From a virus, in IMG/VR virus record IMGVR_UViG_3300046012_000698, positions 1 through 37,676 of that record: DNA of 37,676 nucleotides, one strand, 5' to 3'. Each line of letters starts with the position of its first letter. The first letter of the stretch is position 1. The translations under genes and the position numbers were made by a program. Below, piece by piece: positions 1 to 6,034 of the stretch. A model generated the notes under the pieces. That model made no database searches and was not told the origin of the DNA. It saw nothing but the letters and a program-made list of their open reading frames with translations.

Positions 1-85
1 AATGCTGCACGCCGTACTCGACGAGGACGTTGATGCCGTCCTCAGGGTCGGTCGGGTGTGGAATGGTCATGACGAAGTCAGGCAT
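1..85 (-). CDS. Small phage protein, 3' part outside window
   Basis: The first 28 codons of a leftward gene are present; the rest lies beyond the window edge. The ATG at 85 follows a strong ribosome site (GGAGA, five bases before the ATG) that is part of a 17-bp leader shared with the next two genes. The visible residues (MPDFVMTIPHPTDPEDG and on) match no family I know. It is the third member of a cluster of short leftward genes with near-identical leaders, so it is probably regulated with them. Function unknown. Confidence 0.6.
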   Translation of the reverse strand, partial: MPDFVMTIPHPTDPEDGINVLVEYGVQH

Positions 86-90
86 GGTAC

Positions 91-107
91 TCTCCTATAG
101 TAGGGTA
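91..107 (-). promoter_or_regulatory. Repeated 17-bp leader, copy 1
   Basis: On the minus strand this reads TACCCTACTATAGGAGA, five bases before the ATG at 85. The GGAG is the Shine-Dalgarno sequence, but the conserved block extends well upstream of it. An identical copy sits at 338-354 and a 16/17 copy at 626-642, each in front of a small leftward gene. Confidence 0.75.
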
Positions 108-116
108 AGTTCGTGA

Positions 117-329
117 TCACCGACGCGCGCACACTTCTTTGACCGTGTGGCACTCGATGTACGACGACTGATCGTCCACATCGCGCATGAACACTTGGCA
201 CGACATGGTGAGTCCATAGAACAGATCGTGAGCCATGCTGAACACTTCATTGCAGGCTCGTTCCCACGTTTCTGCCTGGAACGACACAGGCGATGCATCA
301 GGCTTTACGATCAGGACATTGATTCGCAT
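117..329 (-). CDS. Hypothetical small protein, 70 aa
   Basis: A 70-residue protein starting MRINVLIVKP and ending CARR. It is preceded by the repeated leader at 338-354, with GGAGA eight bases before the ATG, which makes the start firm. No domain is recognisable. An alternating hydrophobic N-terminus (INVLIVK) followed by a helical centre (ETWERACNEVFSMAHDLFYG) suggests a small alpha/beta fold. It lies between two other short leader-bearing genes and ends just upstream of the leader of the next one. Small accessory or host-takeover proteins often sit in such clusters, but nothing here shows a function. Confidence 0.65.
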   Translation of the reverse strand: MRINVLIVKPDASPVSFQAETWERACNEVFSMAHDLFYGLTMSCQVFMRDVDDQSSYIECHTVKEVCARR

Positions 330-337
330 AGCGTTAG

Positions 338-354
338 TCTCCTATAGTAGGGTA
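338..354 (-). promoter_or_regulatory. Repeated 17-bp leader, copy 2
   Basis: Identical to the copy at 91-107 (TACCCTACTATAGGAGA on the minus strand). It precedes the ATG at 329 by eight bases and includes its ribosome binding site. Confidence 0.75.
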
Positions 355-392
355 GGCGCGCGCCGGACTGTGGACCGGCACCGTGCATTACA

Positions 393-414
393 CGCTGAGT
401 TCCGGGACTCAGCG
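393..414 (-). terminator. Perfect 8-bp hairpin after small gene
   Basis: CGCTGAGT (393-400), a six-base loop (401-406), ACTCAGCG (407-414). It lies just past the stop of the 426-620 gene and before the leader of the 117-329 gene. There is no T-tract, so it may be a processing or stabilising hairpin rather than a true intrinsic terminator. Confidence 0.4.
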
Positions 415-425
415 CGCCATCTGCA

Positions 426-620
426 TCAACCGACGACCGCGAACCCCGCGTGAACGACATCGAGATTGGTGGTGCCGATGAAGACCGGGAAGAACCGGCC
501 TTCCTGTGTTGCGGCGATTAACCACCGACGCTGCATGAGTCCAGCTTTCTCGATGGACGCGACCGCGTTGTCGTACGATGCATACGTCTTGCGCGATTTC
601 GATTCCGGAAGTGCTGACAT
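426..620 (-). CDS. Hypothetical small protein, 64 aa
   Basis: The ATG at 620 is chosen because the third leader copy (626-642, GGAGA) ends five bases before it; an open frame runs further upstream but without a ribosome site. The 64-residue product begins MSALPESKSRKTYASYDNAV and contains a beta-rich centre (RRWLIAATQEGRFFPVFIGT). It looks like a small single-domain protein with several aromatic and basic residues. No family recognised. Short stretches upstream (705-719 and 746-757) resemble the DNA encoding its FIGTT segment. Confidence 0.65.
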   Translation of the reverse strand: MSALPESKSRKTYASYDNAVASIEKAGLMQRRWLIAATQEGRFFPVFIGTTNLDVVHAGFAVVG

Positions 621-625
621 GGTGT

Positions 626-642
626 TCTCCTGTAGTAGGGTA
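626..642 (-). promoter_or_regulatory. Repeated 17-bp leader, copy 3
   Basis: Minus strand TACCCTACTACAGGAGA: one mismatch from the other two copies, in the TATAG core. It ends five bases before the ATG at 620. Confidence 0.7.
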
Positions 643-1006
643 GGTGGATGTTGGCCCTGCAAGTTCCTTCGCGCTGCATTCCCGTTTCAACTGAACCAGT
701 GTCCGTAGTGCCGATGAAGGATGCGGAGTGTGCTGGCCGATTCCGGTAGTGCCGATGTCGTAGCGGGCTGGCTGTCACCTCAGCGCTCGCGGCGGCTCAT
801 GCGTTGCGAAGACCTAGGCGGTTCGATTACTCATTCCTCCGCCCTGAACAGGTTCTGTGGGAGCTTGGCGATGGTGCGTCGGGTTCGCGCTAGCGAGGCG
901 ACTGCCACCTTCGGGTCCTGTTATTTGTCAAGTAGCTTCGGGGTAGCGTGCCGTTTCCGGTTGTCGCGGCTGCGCACGCAGGTTGTTGGTCACCCGACCA
1001 GGTTGA
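643..1006. other. Stretch without a convincing gene
   Basis: About 360 bases with no open frame that has a ribosome site or recognisable product. It contains a 12-base exact direct repeat GTAGTGCCGATG at 705-716 and 746-757, and a related 469-483 copy inside the neighbouring gene where it encodes FIGTT on the minus strand. This could be a decayed duplicate of that gene's 3' end and also the 5' untranslated leader of the small-gene cluster. Confidence 0.5.
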
Positions 1007-1035
1007 ATGATACTACCATATACTGTGCACCGCAA
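1007..1035 (-). promoter_or_regulatory. Candidate leftward sigma70-like promoter
   Basis: On the minus strand: TTGCGG (1035-1030), a 17-base spacer, TATCAT (1012-1007). The -10 matches consensus at 5/6, the -35 at 3/6. It lies beyond the hairpins that end the long left operon and would start transcripts toward the small leader-bearing genes. Five bases upstream of the -35 is CAAGCACTTAC, the same 11-mer found upstream of the candidate promoter at 11981-12009. Confidence 0.5.
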
Positions 1036-1040
1036 GAGCT

Positions 1041-1067
1041 GTAAGTGCTTGATTTTCATGCACTTAC
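1041..1067. repeat. Inverted repeat beside promoter
   Basis: GTAAGTGC (1041-1048), an 11-base AT-rich loop, GCACTTAC (1060-1067): perfect 8-bp arms. It abuts the -35 of the 1007-1035 promoter, so it could be an operator or activator site as well as an RNA hairpin. Confidence 0.6.
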
Positions 1068-1087
1068 GCTCCCAGGGTGGGGGCTCC

Positions 1088-1113
1088 TGCCCCAGGAAGG
1101 ACCGTCTGGGGCA
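1088..1113 (-). terminator. GC-rich hairpin, second of three
   Basis: TGCCCCAG (1088-1095), ten-base loop, CTGGGGCA (1106-1113). A perfect 8-bp, very stable stem downstream of the left operon. No T-tract on either strand. Confidence 0.45.
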
Positions 1114-1130
1114 CCAGCCAGCGTGCCGCG

Positions 1131-1158
1131 TGAATCGTTAGTGTTCGCTAACGATTCA
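1131..1158 (-). terminator. 11-bp hairpin at end of left operon
   Basis: TGAATCGTTAG (1131-1141), six-base loop, CTAACGATTCA (1148-1158): a perfect 11-bp stem. It includes the stop codon of the last gene of the long leftward operon (1156-1158), so the transcript folds right at its end. No T-tract follows, so a Rho-independent mechanism is not certain, but the position fits a terminator or a 3'-end stabiliser. Confidence 0.55.
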
Positions 1159-1383
1159 GGTCGATCGTCGCTTCGATTTCGTTCGCCCGACCGCTGTACG
1201 GACCCGCGTGGCGGCGACCGTTAGCTTCCGCGTGGCGGCATCATACACCGACGGGCCGAACTCGCCTTGCAACATCTGGTTCCGCGCGGTCTGGTAGGAT
1301 TTTCCAATCGCAGCGGCCACCTGCACGACATTCCACTGTTCCTCGGTGGCTGGCGCGGTCTTCGAACGGGACTTGGATCGCAT
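1156..1383 (-). CDS. Small HTH (excisionase/MerR-like) DNA-binding protein
   Basis: Seventy-five residues. Residues 18-45 (NVVQVAAAIGKSYQTARNQM and on) have the spacing of a winged helix-turn-helix of the excisionase/MerR type, where the recognition helix reads KSYQTARNQM and a short wing follows (VYDAATRKLTV). Both termini are strongly basic (RSKSRSK, GRTKSKRR), which suits nucleic-acid binding. The ATG at 1383 lies five bases past the upstream gene's stop, so it is probably translated by coupling; there is no clear Shine-Dalgarno. It is the last gene of the leftward operon and its stop codon is inside the terminal hairpin. It could regulate one of the two leftward promoters; this is inference. 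Confidence 0.6.
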   Translation of the reverse strand: MRSKSRSKTAPATEEQWNVVQVAAAIGKSYQTARNQMLQGEFGPSVYDAATRKLTVAATRVRTAVGRTKSKRRST

Positions 1384-1388
1384 GAGAG

Positions 1389-2336
1389 TCAGGGAGGAAA
1401 GTGAGTGCTGCAATACCGATGATAGGTTGTGGCCACACGCGTCACGAGCTGATTCCGAAAGTCACTCCACCAGAGGTTGTGCTGTGCATCGTGGATCAGC
1501 TTGCGGTGACGGAATGCTCGCTGCACGTCGCGCTGATTGGTGACCACGAAATCATCGATGATGTAGCCTGCACGACGCAGCATCGGTGCGGCTTCTGGCT
1601 CGAAGACCATCGGCAAACCAGCCGATAGCATCTCGTAGAATCGATTGGCGGGACTGTGGAAGTGCGCGTGTGATCGTGGATCTTCAATGTAGAGTCCCAA
1701 GCCGTGCGCGTTCAGCTCGGTATAGAAACTCCCTTTGGCCATCGTGGTCTGGCAGGTCGCGTGCGGATAGCGCGCGGCAAACTTCTTGCTGGCCGAGCTG
1801 ATCGACAGATCAATCCGGTGCTTGGCGAAGTAGCGATCGAACGATCGGGCACGACTCACGCGGAACGCACCATAGTAGAACAGATCGGTGCTCGCGTCGG
1901 AGCGAAACGGTAGCGGAGAACGCCGTGCGGTCAGCAGATTCCAGTTCATGTATCGGCTGGACGGTGTGCTCTTCGCATTGTCCTTCACCGTTGTCCAGAG
2001 ATCCATGTCTGGTAGTCCTTTGGCCTTGCGGATACGGAACGCTTTGCGAAACGGGCTCTCCGCTTGTCCCGAGTTGATCGGTGGATAGATGGCGTAGTCG
2101 TTCTGAATCCAGATGATGCGGCCTGCGCGTCGAATAGCCACGGCCAGATCAGGCAAGTGCGCGCAGAACGCGAACGCGCCATTCACCAGAATGAGCACGT
2201 CCAGGCGCTGCGCTCGAATGTCAGCTTCCCAGAACAGTGGTACATCCAACACACGTGATACGAATCGTGCAATCCGTACACTCGCGACAGTGCTGTGCTC
2301 ACTCGGTCGCAGAAACGAGAACACGCCAGCGTTCAT
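1389..2336 (-). CDS. GT-B fold glycosyltransferase
   Basis: A 315-residue protein. The C-terminal part carries a sugar-nucleotide binding region typical of GT-B enzymes: a VYIED-like segment (LGLYIEDPRSHAHF, about 213-226) followed by SPANRFYEMLSAGLPMVFE (228-246), where a conserved Glu contacts the donor sugar in this fold. The N-terminal half contains Rossmann-like strands (DVLILVNGAFAF, RIIWIQNDYAIY). Length fits a compact phage glycosyltransferase. Its ATG overlaps the stop of the P-loop kinase gene (ATGA at 2333-2336), so the two are translationally coupled, next to a methyltransferase. That context suggests it could add sugar to a modified base made by the same operon, but capsid, lipid or host glycan targets are possible. 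Family call is firm in fold, weak in substrate. Confidence 0.75.
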   Translation of the reverse strand: MNAGVFSFLRPSEHSTVASVRIARFVSRVLDVPLFWEADIRAQRLDVLILVNGAFAFCAHLPDLAVAIRRAGRIIWIQNDYAIYPPINSGQAESPFRKAFRIRKAKGLPDMDLWTTVKDNAKSTPSSRYMNWNLLTARRSPLPFRSDASTDLFYYGAFRVSRARSFDRYFAKHRIDLSISSASKKFAARYPHATCQTTMAKGSFYTELNAHGLGLYIEDPRSHAHFHSPANRFYEMLSAGLPMVFEPEAAPMLRRAGYIIDDFVVTNQRDVQRAFRHRKLIHDAQHNLWWSDFRNQLVTRVATTYHRYCSTHFPP

Positions 2337-2884
2337 CGGTCCCTCAGCTGCTTGAGAATCCACGGCACCGCATCCCGACGAGGATCGGTAAACCGTTTGA
2401 CGGTCATCCCCATCCAGTCAGCATCCACATACATCTCTCGTGCGCGCGCCAGTTTCGTGCGCATCGCCGTCATGCTGATCGGTGAGACGCGGCCTTTCCG
2501 CTGTTGTCGGCGTTTGATATTCGCAAGACAGCGCGCCAGCGGAGGATCGAAGAACGCATACCGCACATCCACACCGCGTTTGAAGTACTGAAGATACGGA
2601 CGCGTGGCGAGCACGACCCCTTCCAGCACGGCGTGGTAGTTTTCCGCCTCCGCCCACTGAAGTGCGGCGTAGATTAACGACGGCTGACGGATACAGTCGC
2701 AGCCGCCCATTGATCGTCCCTTCGTGTACGGACCAACGATCACGATCGGTCGCCGCACGCCGGGAAGATAGATGATCTGCGACATCGGCGGCGCGTATGG
2801 CTCGGTATCCGTGCTTCGGTCGATCAGCGCGCGCACCGCTGACGACTTTCCACTGCCATTGGTTCCGCGAATAACGATGATCAT
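2333..2884 (-). CDS. P-loop kinase, likely 5-hmdU DNA kinase-type
   Basis: A 183-residue P-loop kinase starting MIIVIRGTNGSGKSS, with Walker A GTNGSGKS at 7-14. The core reads IVIVGPYTKGRSMGGCD (47-63) and HAVLEGVVLATRPY (84-97); the GxY...GGCD pattern followed by an EG Walker-B-like strand is what I associate with phage kinases found beside DNA-base hypermodification genes, where they phosphorylate 5-hydroxymethyl-deoxyuridine in DNA. A basic lid (NIKRRQQRKGR, 122-132) follows. The start at 2884 overlaps the methyltransferase stop (ATGA). In some phages the kinase is fused to a helical domain; here a protein resembling that domain is encoded at 5174-6034. An ordinary deoxynucleotide kinase is the alternative. 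Confidence 0.7.
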   Translation of the reverse strand: MIIVIRGTNGSGKSSAVRALIDRSTDTEPYAPPMSQIIYLPGVRRPIVIVGPYTKGRSMGGCDCIRQPSLIYAALQWAEAENYHAVLEGVVLATRPYLQYFKRGVDVRYAFFDPPLARCLANIKRRQQRKGRVSPISMTAMRTKLARAREMYVDADWMGMTVKRFTDPRRDAVPWILKQLRDR

Positions 2885-3471
2885 GCCTGAGGCTTCAGGA
2901 GAAAGATGTGCCATCCTTGCGTGAACACCGACTGGTCCTTTGCGATCTTCCATCCGTGCTTCTTCAGCAGCGCCCGGAACTTCCGCTCGTCGTGCGTCGC
3001 GGTGTTGCTCTTCGGCACATAGGACTCGCCGAGTCGAATGGTACAGATGATGGCCCGCGAGCTGACCGCGAACAACTTGACCAGCACGGATCGCATGGCG
3101 GGTTCATCGATCAGATCGAGAAATCGCATGCACACTGACACGTCGACCGTTTTCACCTTGAGTTTCCGTACGTCCTTGCAGATCAACGACACGTGCGCGT
3201 GCCGCGTGGTCTTCTTGCGCGCGATGTCCAACATCGCATCAGACACATCGACCGCGATCACGCGTTTCACGCGGAGTGCATCGTAGAGCTCGAAGTAGCG
3301 CCCGGTCCCGCACGGCACATCGAGCACGGAACGGGGACGCAGCTTGTTCAACATCTGCCGCACCGTGTCGTTCTCCTCGTGCCAGCGTTGCTGCTTCTTT
3401 CGCTTCGTTTCGTACGTCTCGGCCATCCGGCCGTGGTACTTCCGACTCGTGGTGTCAATGGATACGGTCAT
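2881..3471 (-). CDS. Class I SAM-dependent methyltransferase
   Basis: 196 residues with a Rossmann methyltransferase core: motif I VLDVPCGTGRYFEL (49-62), the acidic end of strand 2 in VIAVDVSDAML (71-81) that binds the adenosyl ribose, and KDVRKL (99-104). The region after strand 4 (CMRFLDLID) lacks the NPPY or ENV motifs of DNA adenine or cytosine methyltransferases, so a small-molecule, sugar or modified-base substrate is more likely than an unmodified DNA base. ATGA overlap joins it to the DUF4406 gene upstream and to the kinase downstream, giving a coupled three-gene set with the glycosyltransferase. It may cap or trim a hypermodified base or its sugar; substrate is not visible in the sequence. 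Confidence 0.8.
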   Translation of the reverse strand: MTVSIDTTSRKYHGRMAETYETKRKKQQRWHEENDTVRQMLNKLRPRSVLDVPCGTGRYFELYDALRVKRVIAVDVSDAMLDIARKKTTRHAHVSLICKDVRKLKVKTVDVSVCMRFLDLIDEPAMRSVLVKLFAVSSRAIICTIRLGESYVPKSNTATHDERKFRALLKKHGWKIAKDQSVFTQGWHIFLLKPQA

Positions 3472-3950
3472 GATCCCTGCACTCCGTAGGCTTCGTCCAA
3501 TTCCGGCAGAAAAGGACGCTTGGCGATGTCAGAATGATGCGGATACTTCGCGATGTCCACGTGCTGCCACAGCGTCGCCTGCGCCGCGCGAATGTCCATC
3601 AGCACCTGATCGCGCCAGGACTCGTGCTGCATATCGAGCAGCACCAGTTCGCGCTTCATGGAGAATGCGACGAAGCACTCGATCAGCGCGCCCTTGCTCC
3701 GCTTGAACGTCGGGAGCACGCAGATACCCATGCAGCGCGGACTGACGATCACCGCGATGTCGCGGCACAGCGCCCGAGTCCACGCGTCCTGATCCGTGTT
3801 CGCTTCGGGGATGTCCAGTGTCAGCGGATTGAAGACACGATAGCCCGCGAGGCGGAGCTCGCGATCAGCCTCGTGAAACATCTCCAACTCCGCTGGAGAC
3901 GCGCCCGTGATCGAGCCGGACACGTAGACGAGATTGTTCTTCTGTGGCAT
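3468..3950 (-). CDS. DUF4406, nucleoside deoxyribosyltransferase-like
   Basis: 160 residues with the hallmark N-terminus LVYVSGSITG (7-16), then a helix (EMFHEADRELRLAGYRVFNP) and the SKGALIECFVAF segment (85-96), where Glu91 corresponds to the catalytic acid of nucleoside 2'-deoxyribosyltransferases. Proteins of this family cleave or exchange the base of a nucleoside or nucleotide, or act on related N-glycosides. In phages DUF4406 genes lie among nucleotide metabolism genes. Here it is coupled to the methyltransferase (ATGA at 3468-3471). A role in removing unmodified nucleotides from the pool, or in making a base-modification precursor, is plausible but inferred. AGG lies about six bases before the ATG. 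Confidence 0.75.
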   Translation of the reverse strand: MPQKNNLVYVSGSITGASPAELEMFHEADRELRLAGYRVFNPLTLDIPEANTDQDAWTRALCRDIAVIVSPRCMGICVLPTFKRSKGALIECFVAFSMKRELVLLDMQHESWRDQVLMDIRAAQATLWQHVDIAKYPHHSDIAKRPFLPELDEAYGVQGS

Positions 3951-3974
3951 TGGCCTGAGGGTGAAGGAAACGAG

Positions 3975-4406
3975 CTACTGCGCGGATTCCTGCTTGGCGA
4001 TCGCTTTTCGTCTACTCCATGATCGCTTTAATGCACGGCTGTGTTTTCGCTTTGCGTCAGGCATGTTGATTGCTCGTATCATTTTCTTACGTTGCGTTTT
4101 CCAGAGGTGAATCGCATTCACTCGGTTCTTTTCTTTCGCGCTTTCGGGATACGCATGCTTGTTTCGCTGCTGCTGAGAACGCGTCGCCCATCGCGCGTTA
4201 CCCGGTCTGTAGTCTCCATCATTGTCGATGCGATCCACACTATGGTCCTTGCTCGGGCGCTTTCCGAGTTCCTCGAACCATTCATCGAACGATACGAATC
4301 GGAACTTGATTCCACGTCGGTACGCATAGCATTTCGAAAATCGGCAGCGCGCTCGCGCATTGTAGTACGCCCTACGCTCCGGGCTTGTCGCCTTGACTTT
4401 TCGCAC
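3975..4406 (-). CDS. HNH homing-type endonuclease, copy 1
   Basis: 143 residues, very basic. The HNH core is [20 protein letters not shown] (55-74), the typical His...Asn pattern of phage free-standing HNH nucleases, preceded by a conserved lead ([22 protein letters not shown]). The tail is a long run of Lys/Arg-rich sequence suited to DNA binding. The best start is GTG at 4406, inside the end of the DUF3310 gene; no strong ribosome site is visible. It is clearly paralogous to the HNH gene at 4783-5187: both share KxGIKFxFxSF, LGKRPS and SVDRIDNDG. The DNA is AT-richer than its neighbours, consistent with a mobile gene. It probably nicks or cuts intron-less alleles in related phages. Confidence 0.85.
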   Translation of the reverse strand: MRKVKATSPERRAYYNARARCRFSKCYAYRRGIKFRFVSFDEWFEELGKRPSKDHSVDRIDNDGDYRPGNARWATRSQQQRNKHAYPESAKEKNRVNAIHLWKTQRKKMIRAINMPDAKRKHSRALKRSWSRRKAIAKQESAQ

Positions 4407-4779
4407 GCTCCACCTCTATGAGTTTCTCGATATAGTGCTTGGCCTTTTCGAGATCCTGGATTCCGTTCTTGTTACGCCAGCGGAACAAGTACTTCGTCGC
4501 TTGGCCTTCGAAATATCCAAGCTCGAAGAGCACGACCATGTCCCAGTGCTGGAATGACGAACCCTGCGTGCGGTAGTGATCACCACCGACTTGCCGTGCA
4601 TTGGCGCTAACTCCAGACTGCACCCCGAAAATCTCGATGCCCGTCATATCGATGATATCGATGCCGTTCTCTGTCCGGGCTCCGCTTCCGTATCCAGCGC
4701 GCAGCAGCTTCTTGGAAATCTCGTCGAACGTTTCCTTGCTGACCGGAAGACGCGAACAGGTGTGTGTGTGAGTCGACAT
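4372..4779 (-). CDS. DUF3310 (SaV-like) phage protein
   Basis: 135 residues. The C-terminal half matches DUF3310: [10 protein letters not shown] (about 63-72), a central helix [18 protein letters not shown], then [20 protein letters not shown] and [10 protein letters not shown]. This domain is very common in phages, usually among nucleotide and replication genes; some members are annotated as nucleotide-kinase-like but the biochemistry is unsettled. The first 50 residues ([30 protein letters not shown]) form a separate N-terminal part I do not recognise. The start is firm: AAGGAGTAGGAT precedes the ATG. It lies between two HNH genes, so the operon has been invaded on both sides of it. Confidence 0.85.
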   Translation of the reverse strand: MSTHTHTCSRLPVSKETFDEISKKLLRAGYGSGARTENGIDIIDMTGIEIFGVQSGVSANARQVGGDHYRTQGSSFQHWDMVVLFELGYFEGQATKYLFRWRNKNGIQDLEKAKHYIEKLIEVERAKSQGDKPGA

Positions 4780-4782
4780 ATC

Positions 4783-5187
4783 CTACTCCTTGCTCCAAGT
4801 TTGTCGTCCAAATTTCCCATCGCGATGTTGCTTCTTAACTCGCCTACTCACCGCTTGTCTCCATTGCGGTGTACATCGTTTCTTCGCAGCGATACTCATG
4901 TTACGACGCGCTTGCTGCGAGTGTTTCCTGCGATTCTTTAGCTGTTGGCGCTGCGTCGCCCATCGCACATTGCACGGTTCGTAATGCCCATCGTTATCTA
5001 TGCGATCAACAGAATGAAATCGCGATGGTCGTTTTCCGAGCACGTGAAGCCATTGTTCGAACGACGTGAATAGGAATTTGATGCCGTGTTTCTTGTATGC
5101 AGGATAGTCGCATCGATAAATCGCATTCCAGTATGCTCGATACTCTGGAGTCTTCTGTCGCGGCGCGATGTACTTAGTCTTGTTCAC
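4783..5187 (-). CDS. HNH homing-type endonuclease, copy 2
   Basis: 134 residues with HNH core [20 protein letters not shown] and the lead KKHGIKFLFTSFEQWLHVLG, followed by a basic C-terminal tail (NRRKHSQQARRN, KKRCTPQWRQ). I place the start at GTG 5187, overlapping the end of the hypermodification-family gene by 14 bases, because the upstream extension of the frame is a shadow of that gene; no good ribosome site is visible, so the start is uncertain. It ends three bases before the DUF3310 ATG region. Paralogous to the 3975-4406 gene. The AT-richer composition marks a recent arrival. Confidence 0.82.
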   Translation of the reverse strand: MNKTKYIAPRQKTPEYRAYWNAIYRCDYPAYKKHGIKFLFTSFEQWLHVLGKRPSRFHSVDRIDNDGHYEPCNVRWATQRQQLKNRRKHSQQARRNMSIAAKKRCTPQWRQAVSRRVKKQHRDGKFGRQTWSKE

Positions 5188-6034
5188 GAGGCACGAATCT
5201 CTGCTTGGGTCGTCCTGTTCCGAGCTGAGTTCTTTTCCACTTGCTGAACTCACACAGACAGTTCTGCAGATCTTGTGCGTGCATCGGCGGCATCCCGGCA
5301 TGCCGGATCTGCGGACGCATCAAGATTCGTAGCTCAGTCAGTGCACGTCGCCACTCTGACTCGCGCCATCGAGTCGTGGGATCCATCGCCATCACATAGC
5401 TCATCCCGCGGCGACTCCCCGATCCACTAGCCGCGAAGGTCCACCAATCCACCGCTTGATCGAGTGGTGCGACATACTTGATATCGGCAATCACCTGTGC
5501 GGACATGAAGGATCCCATGTCTTGCTCATCGGACAACCGATTGTGGAACGCGCGCAGTGTTTCCGCATGGCGTGGCATGATCTTGACTCGGCGAGCCCAG
5601 AGCGGATCAAGCACGCGATCAGCTAGATAATCCGCCTTGGGCCGGGACTCTCCACAGTGGATCATGTACGCGCCGCTGAATGTCTTCAGTCCTGCATCGC
5701 GCCGTGCGTGCATGACTCGGAGAAACTGGTTCTTGTTCCAGCGTCCTGGAAGCGAGAACTCGGCCAGCGTCTCCGGATTGTTGATCAGCCGCGCCACCAC
5801 CATCGCGAACCACAGATGCGGATCATCCTTGTGCGGTTCTCTCCAGTGCTGCGCGATCCATCGTGTTGTCCGATCGAGTTCGCGATACACGTTACAGAAA
5901 CGATAGGCCGCGAGGATGGGATCGCTCGTCCACGGGCCCCGATGTCCGGCTTGTCGCCGTTCCCAGATGCGGTAGCGCTCGACCACGAACGCCACGAACT
6001 GTTCGAAGTGCGGAAAGGCGATCAACTGTTTCAT
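5174..6034 (-). CDS. DNA base hypermodification protein (HMUDK helical-domain family)
   Basis: 286 residues that I recognise as the family annotated as 5-hmdU DNA kinase helical domain or putative DNA base hypermodification protein. Signature blocks in order: WTSDPILAAYRFCNVYRELD, RWIAQHWREPHKDDPHLWF, VVARLINNPETLAEF, GLKTFSGAYMIH, DEQDMGSFMSAQVIADIKY, DWWTFAASGSGSRRGM and MHAQDLQNCLCEFSKWKR, ending in GRPKQRF. The mostly helical, DNA-glycosylase-like architecture is thought to engage DNA carrying a modified thymine. The gene starts at ATG 6034 inside an ATGA overlap with the KGG gene. The partner P-loop kinase is likely the 2333-2884 product, and the TS-like enzyme at 9039-10274 would supply hydroxymethyl-dUMP. 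An alternative is the related glutamyl/putrescinyl-thymine pyrophosphorylase group; I recall the family from sequence pattern only. Confidence 0.75.
   Translation of the reverse strand: MKQLIAFPHFEQFVAFVVERYRIWERRQAGHRGPWTSDPILAAYRFCNVYRELDRTTRWIAQHWREPHKDDPHLWFAMVVARLINNPETLAEFSLPGRWNKNQFLRVMHARRDAGLKTFSGAYMIHCGESRPKADYLADRVLDPLWARRVKIMPRHAETLRAFHNRLSDEQDMGSFMSAQVIADIKYVAPLDQAVDWWTFAASGSGSRRGMSYVMAMDPTTRWRESEWRRALTELRILMRPQIRHAGMPPMHAQDLQNCLCEFSKWKRTQLGTGRPKQRFVPREQD

Noticed and set aside
91-642. T7-type RNA polymerase promoters at the three leader repeats
   Set aside because: The core ACTATAGGAGA resembles the end of the T7 promoter, but the upstream half does not match, initiation would fall in the Shine-Dalgarno itself, and no single-subunit RNA polymerase gene is in the window.
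721-1044. Plus-strand open frame of 107 codons
   Set aside because: No ribosome site, no recognisable protein, opposite to neighbouring genes and crossing the leftward promoter; likely chance in GC-rich DNA.
1041-1067. Attachment site (attP) at the inverted repeat
   Set aside because: No integrase or excisionase pair is seen nearby; the position next to a promoter is explained better as an operator or hairpin.
2881-3471. DNA adenine or cytosine methyltransferase of a restriction-modification system
   Set aside because: SAM-binding motif is clear but no DPPY/NPPY or PC-ENV catalytic motif and no target-recognition domain.
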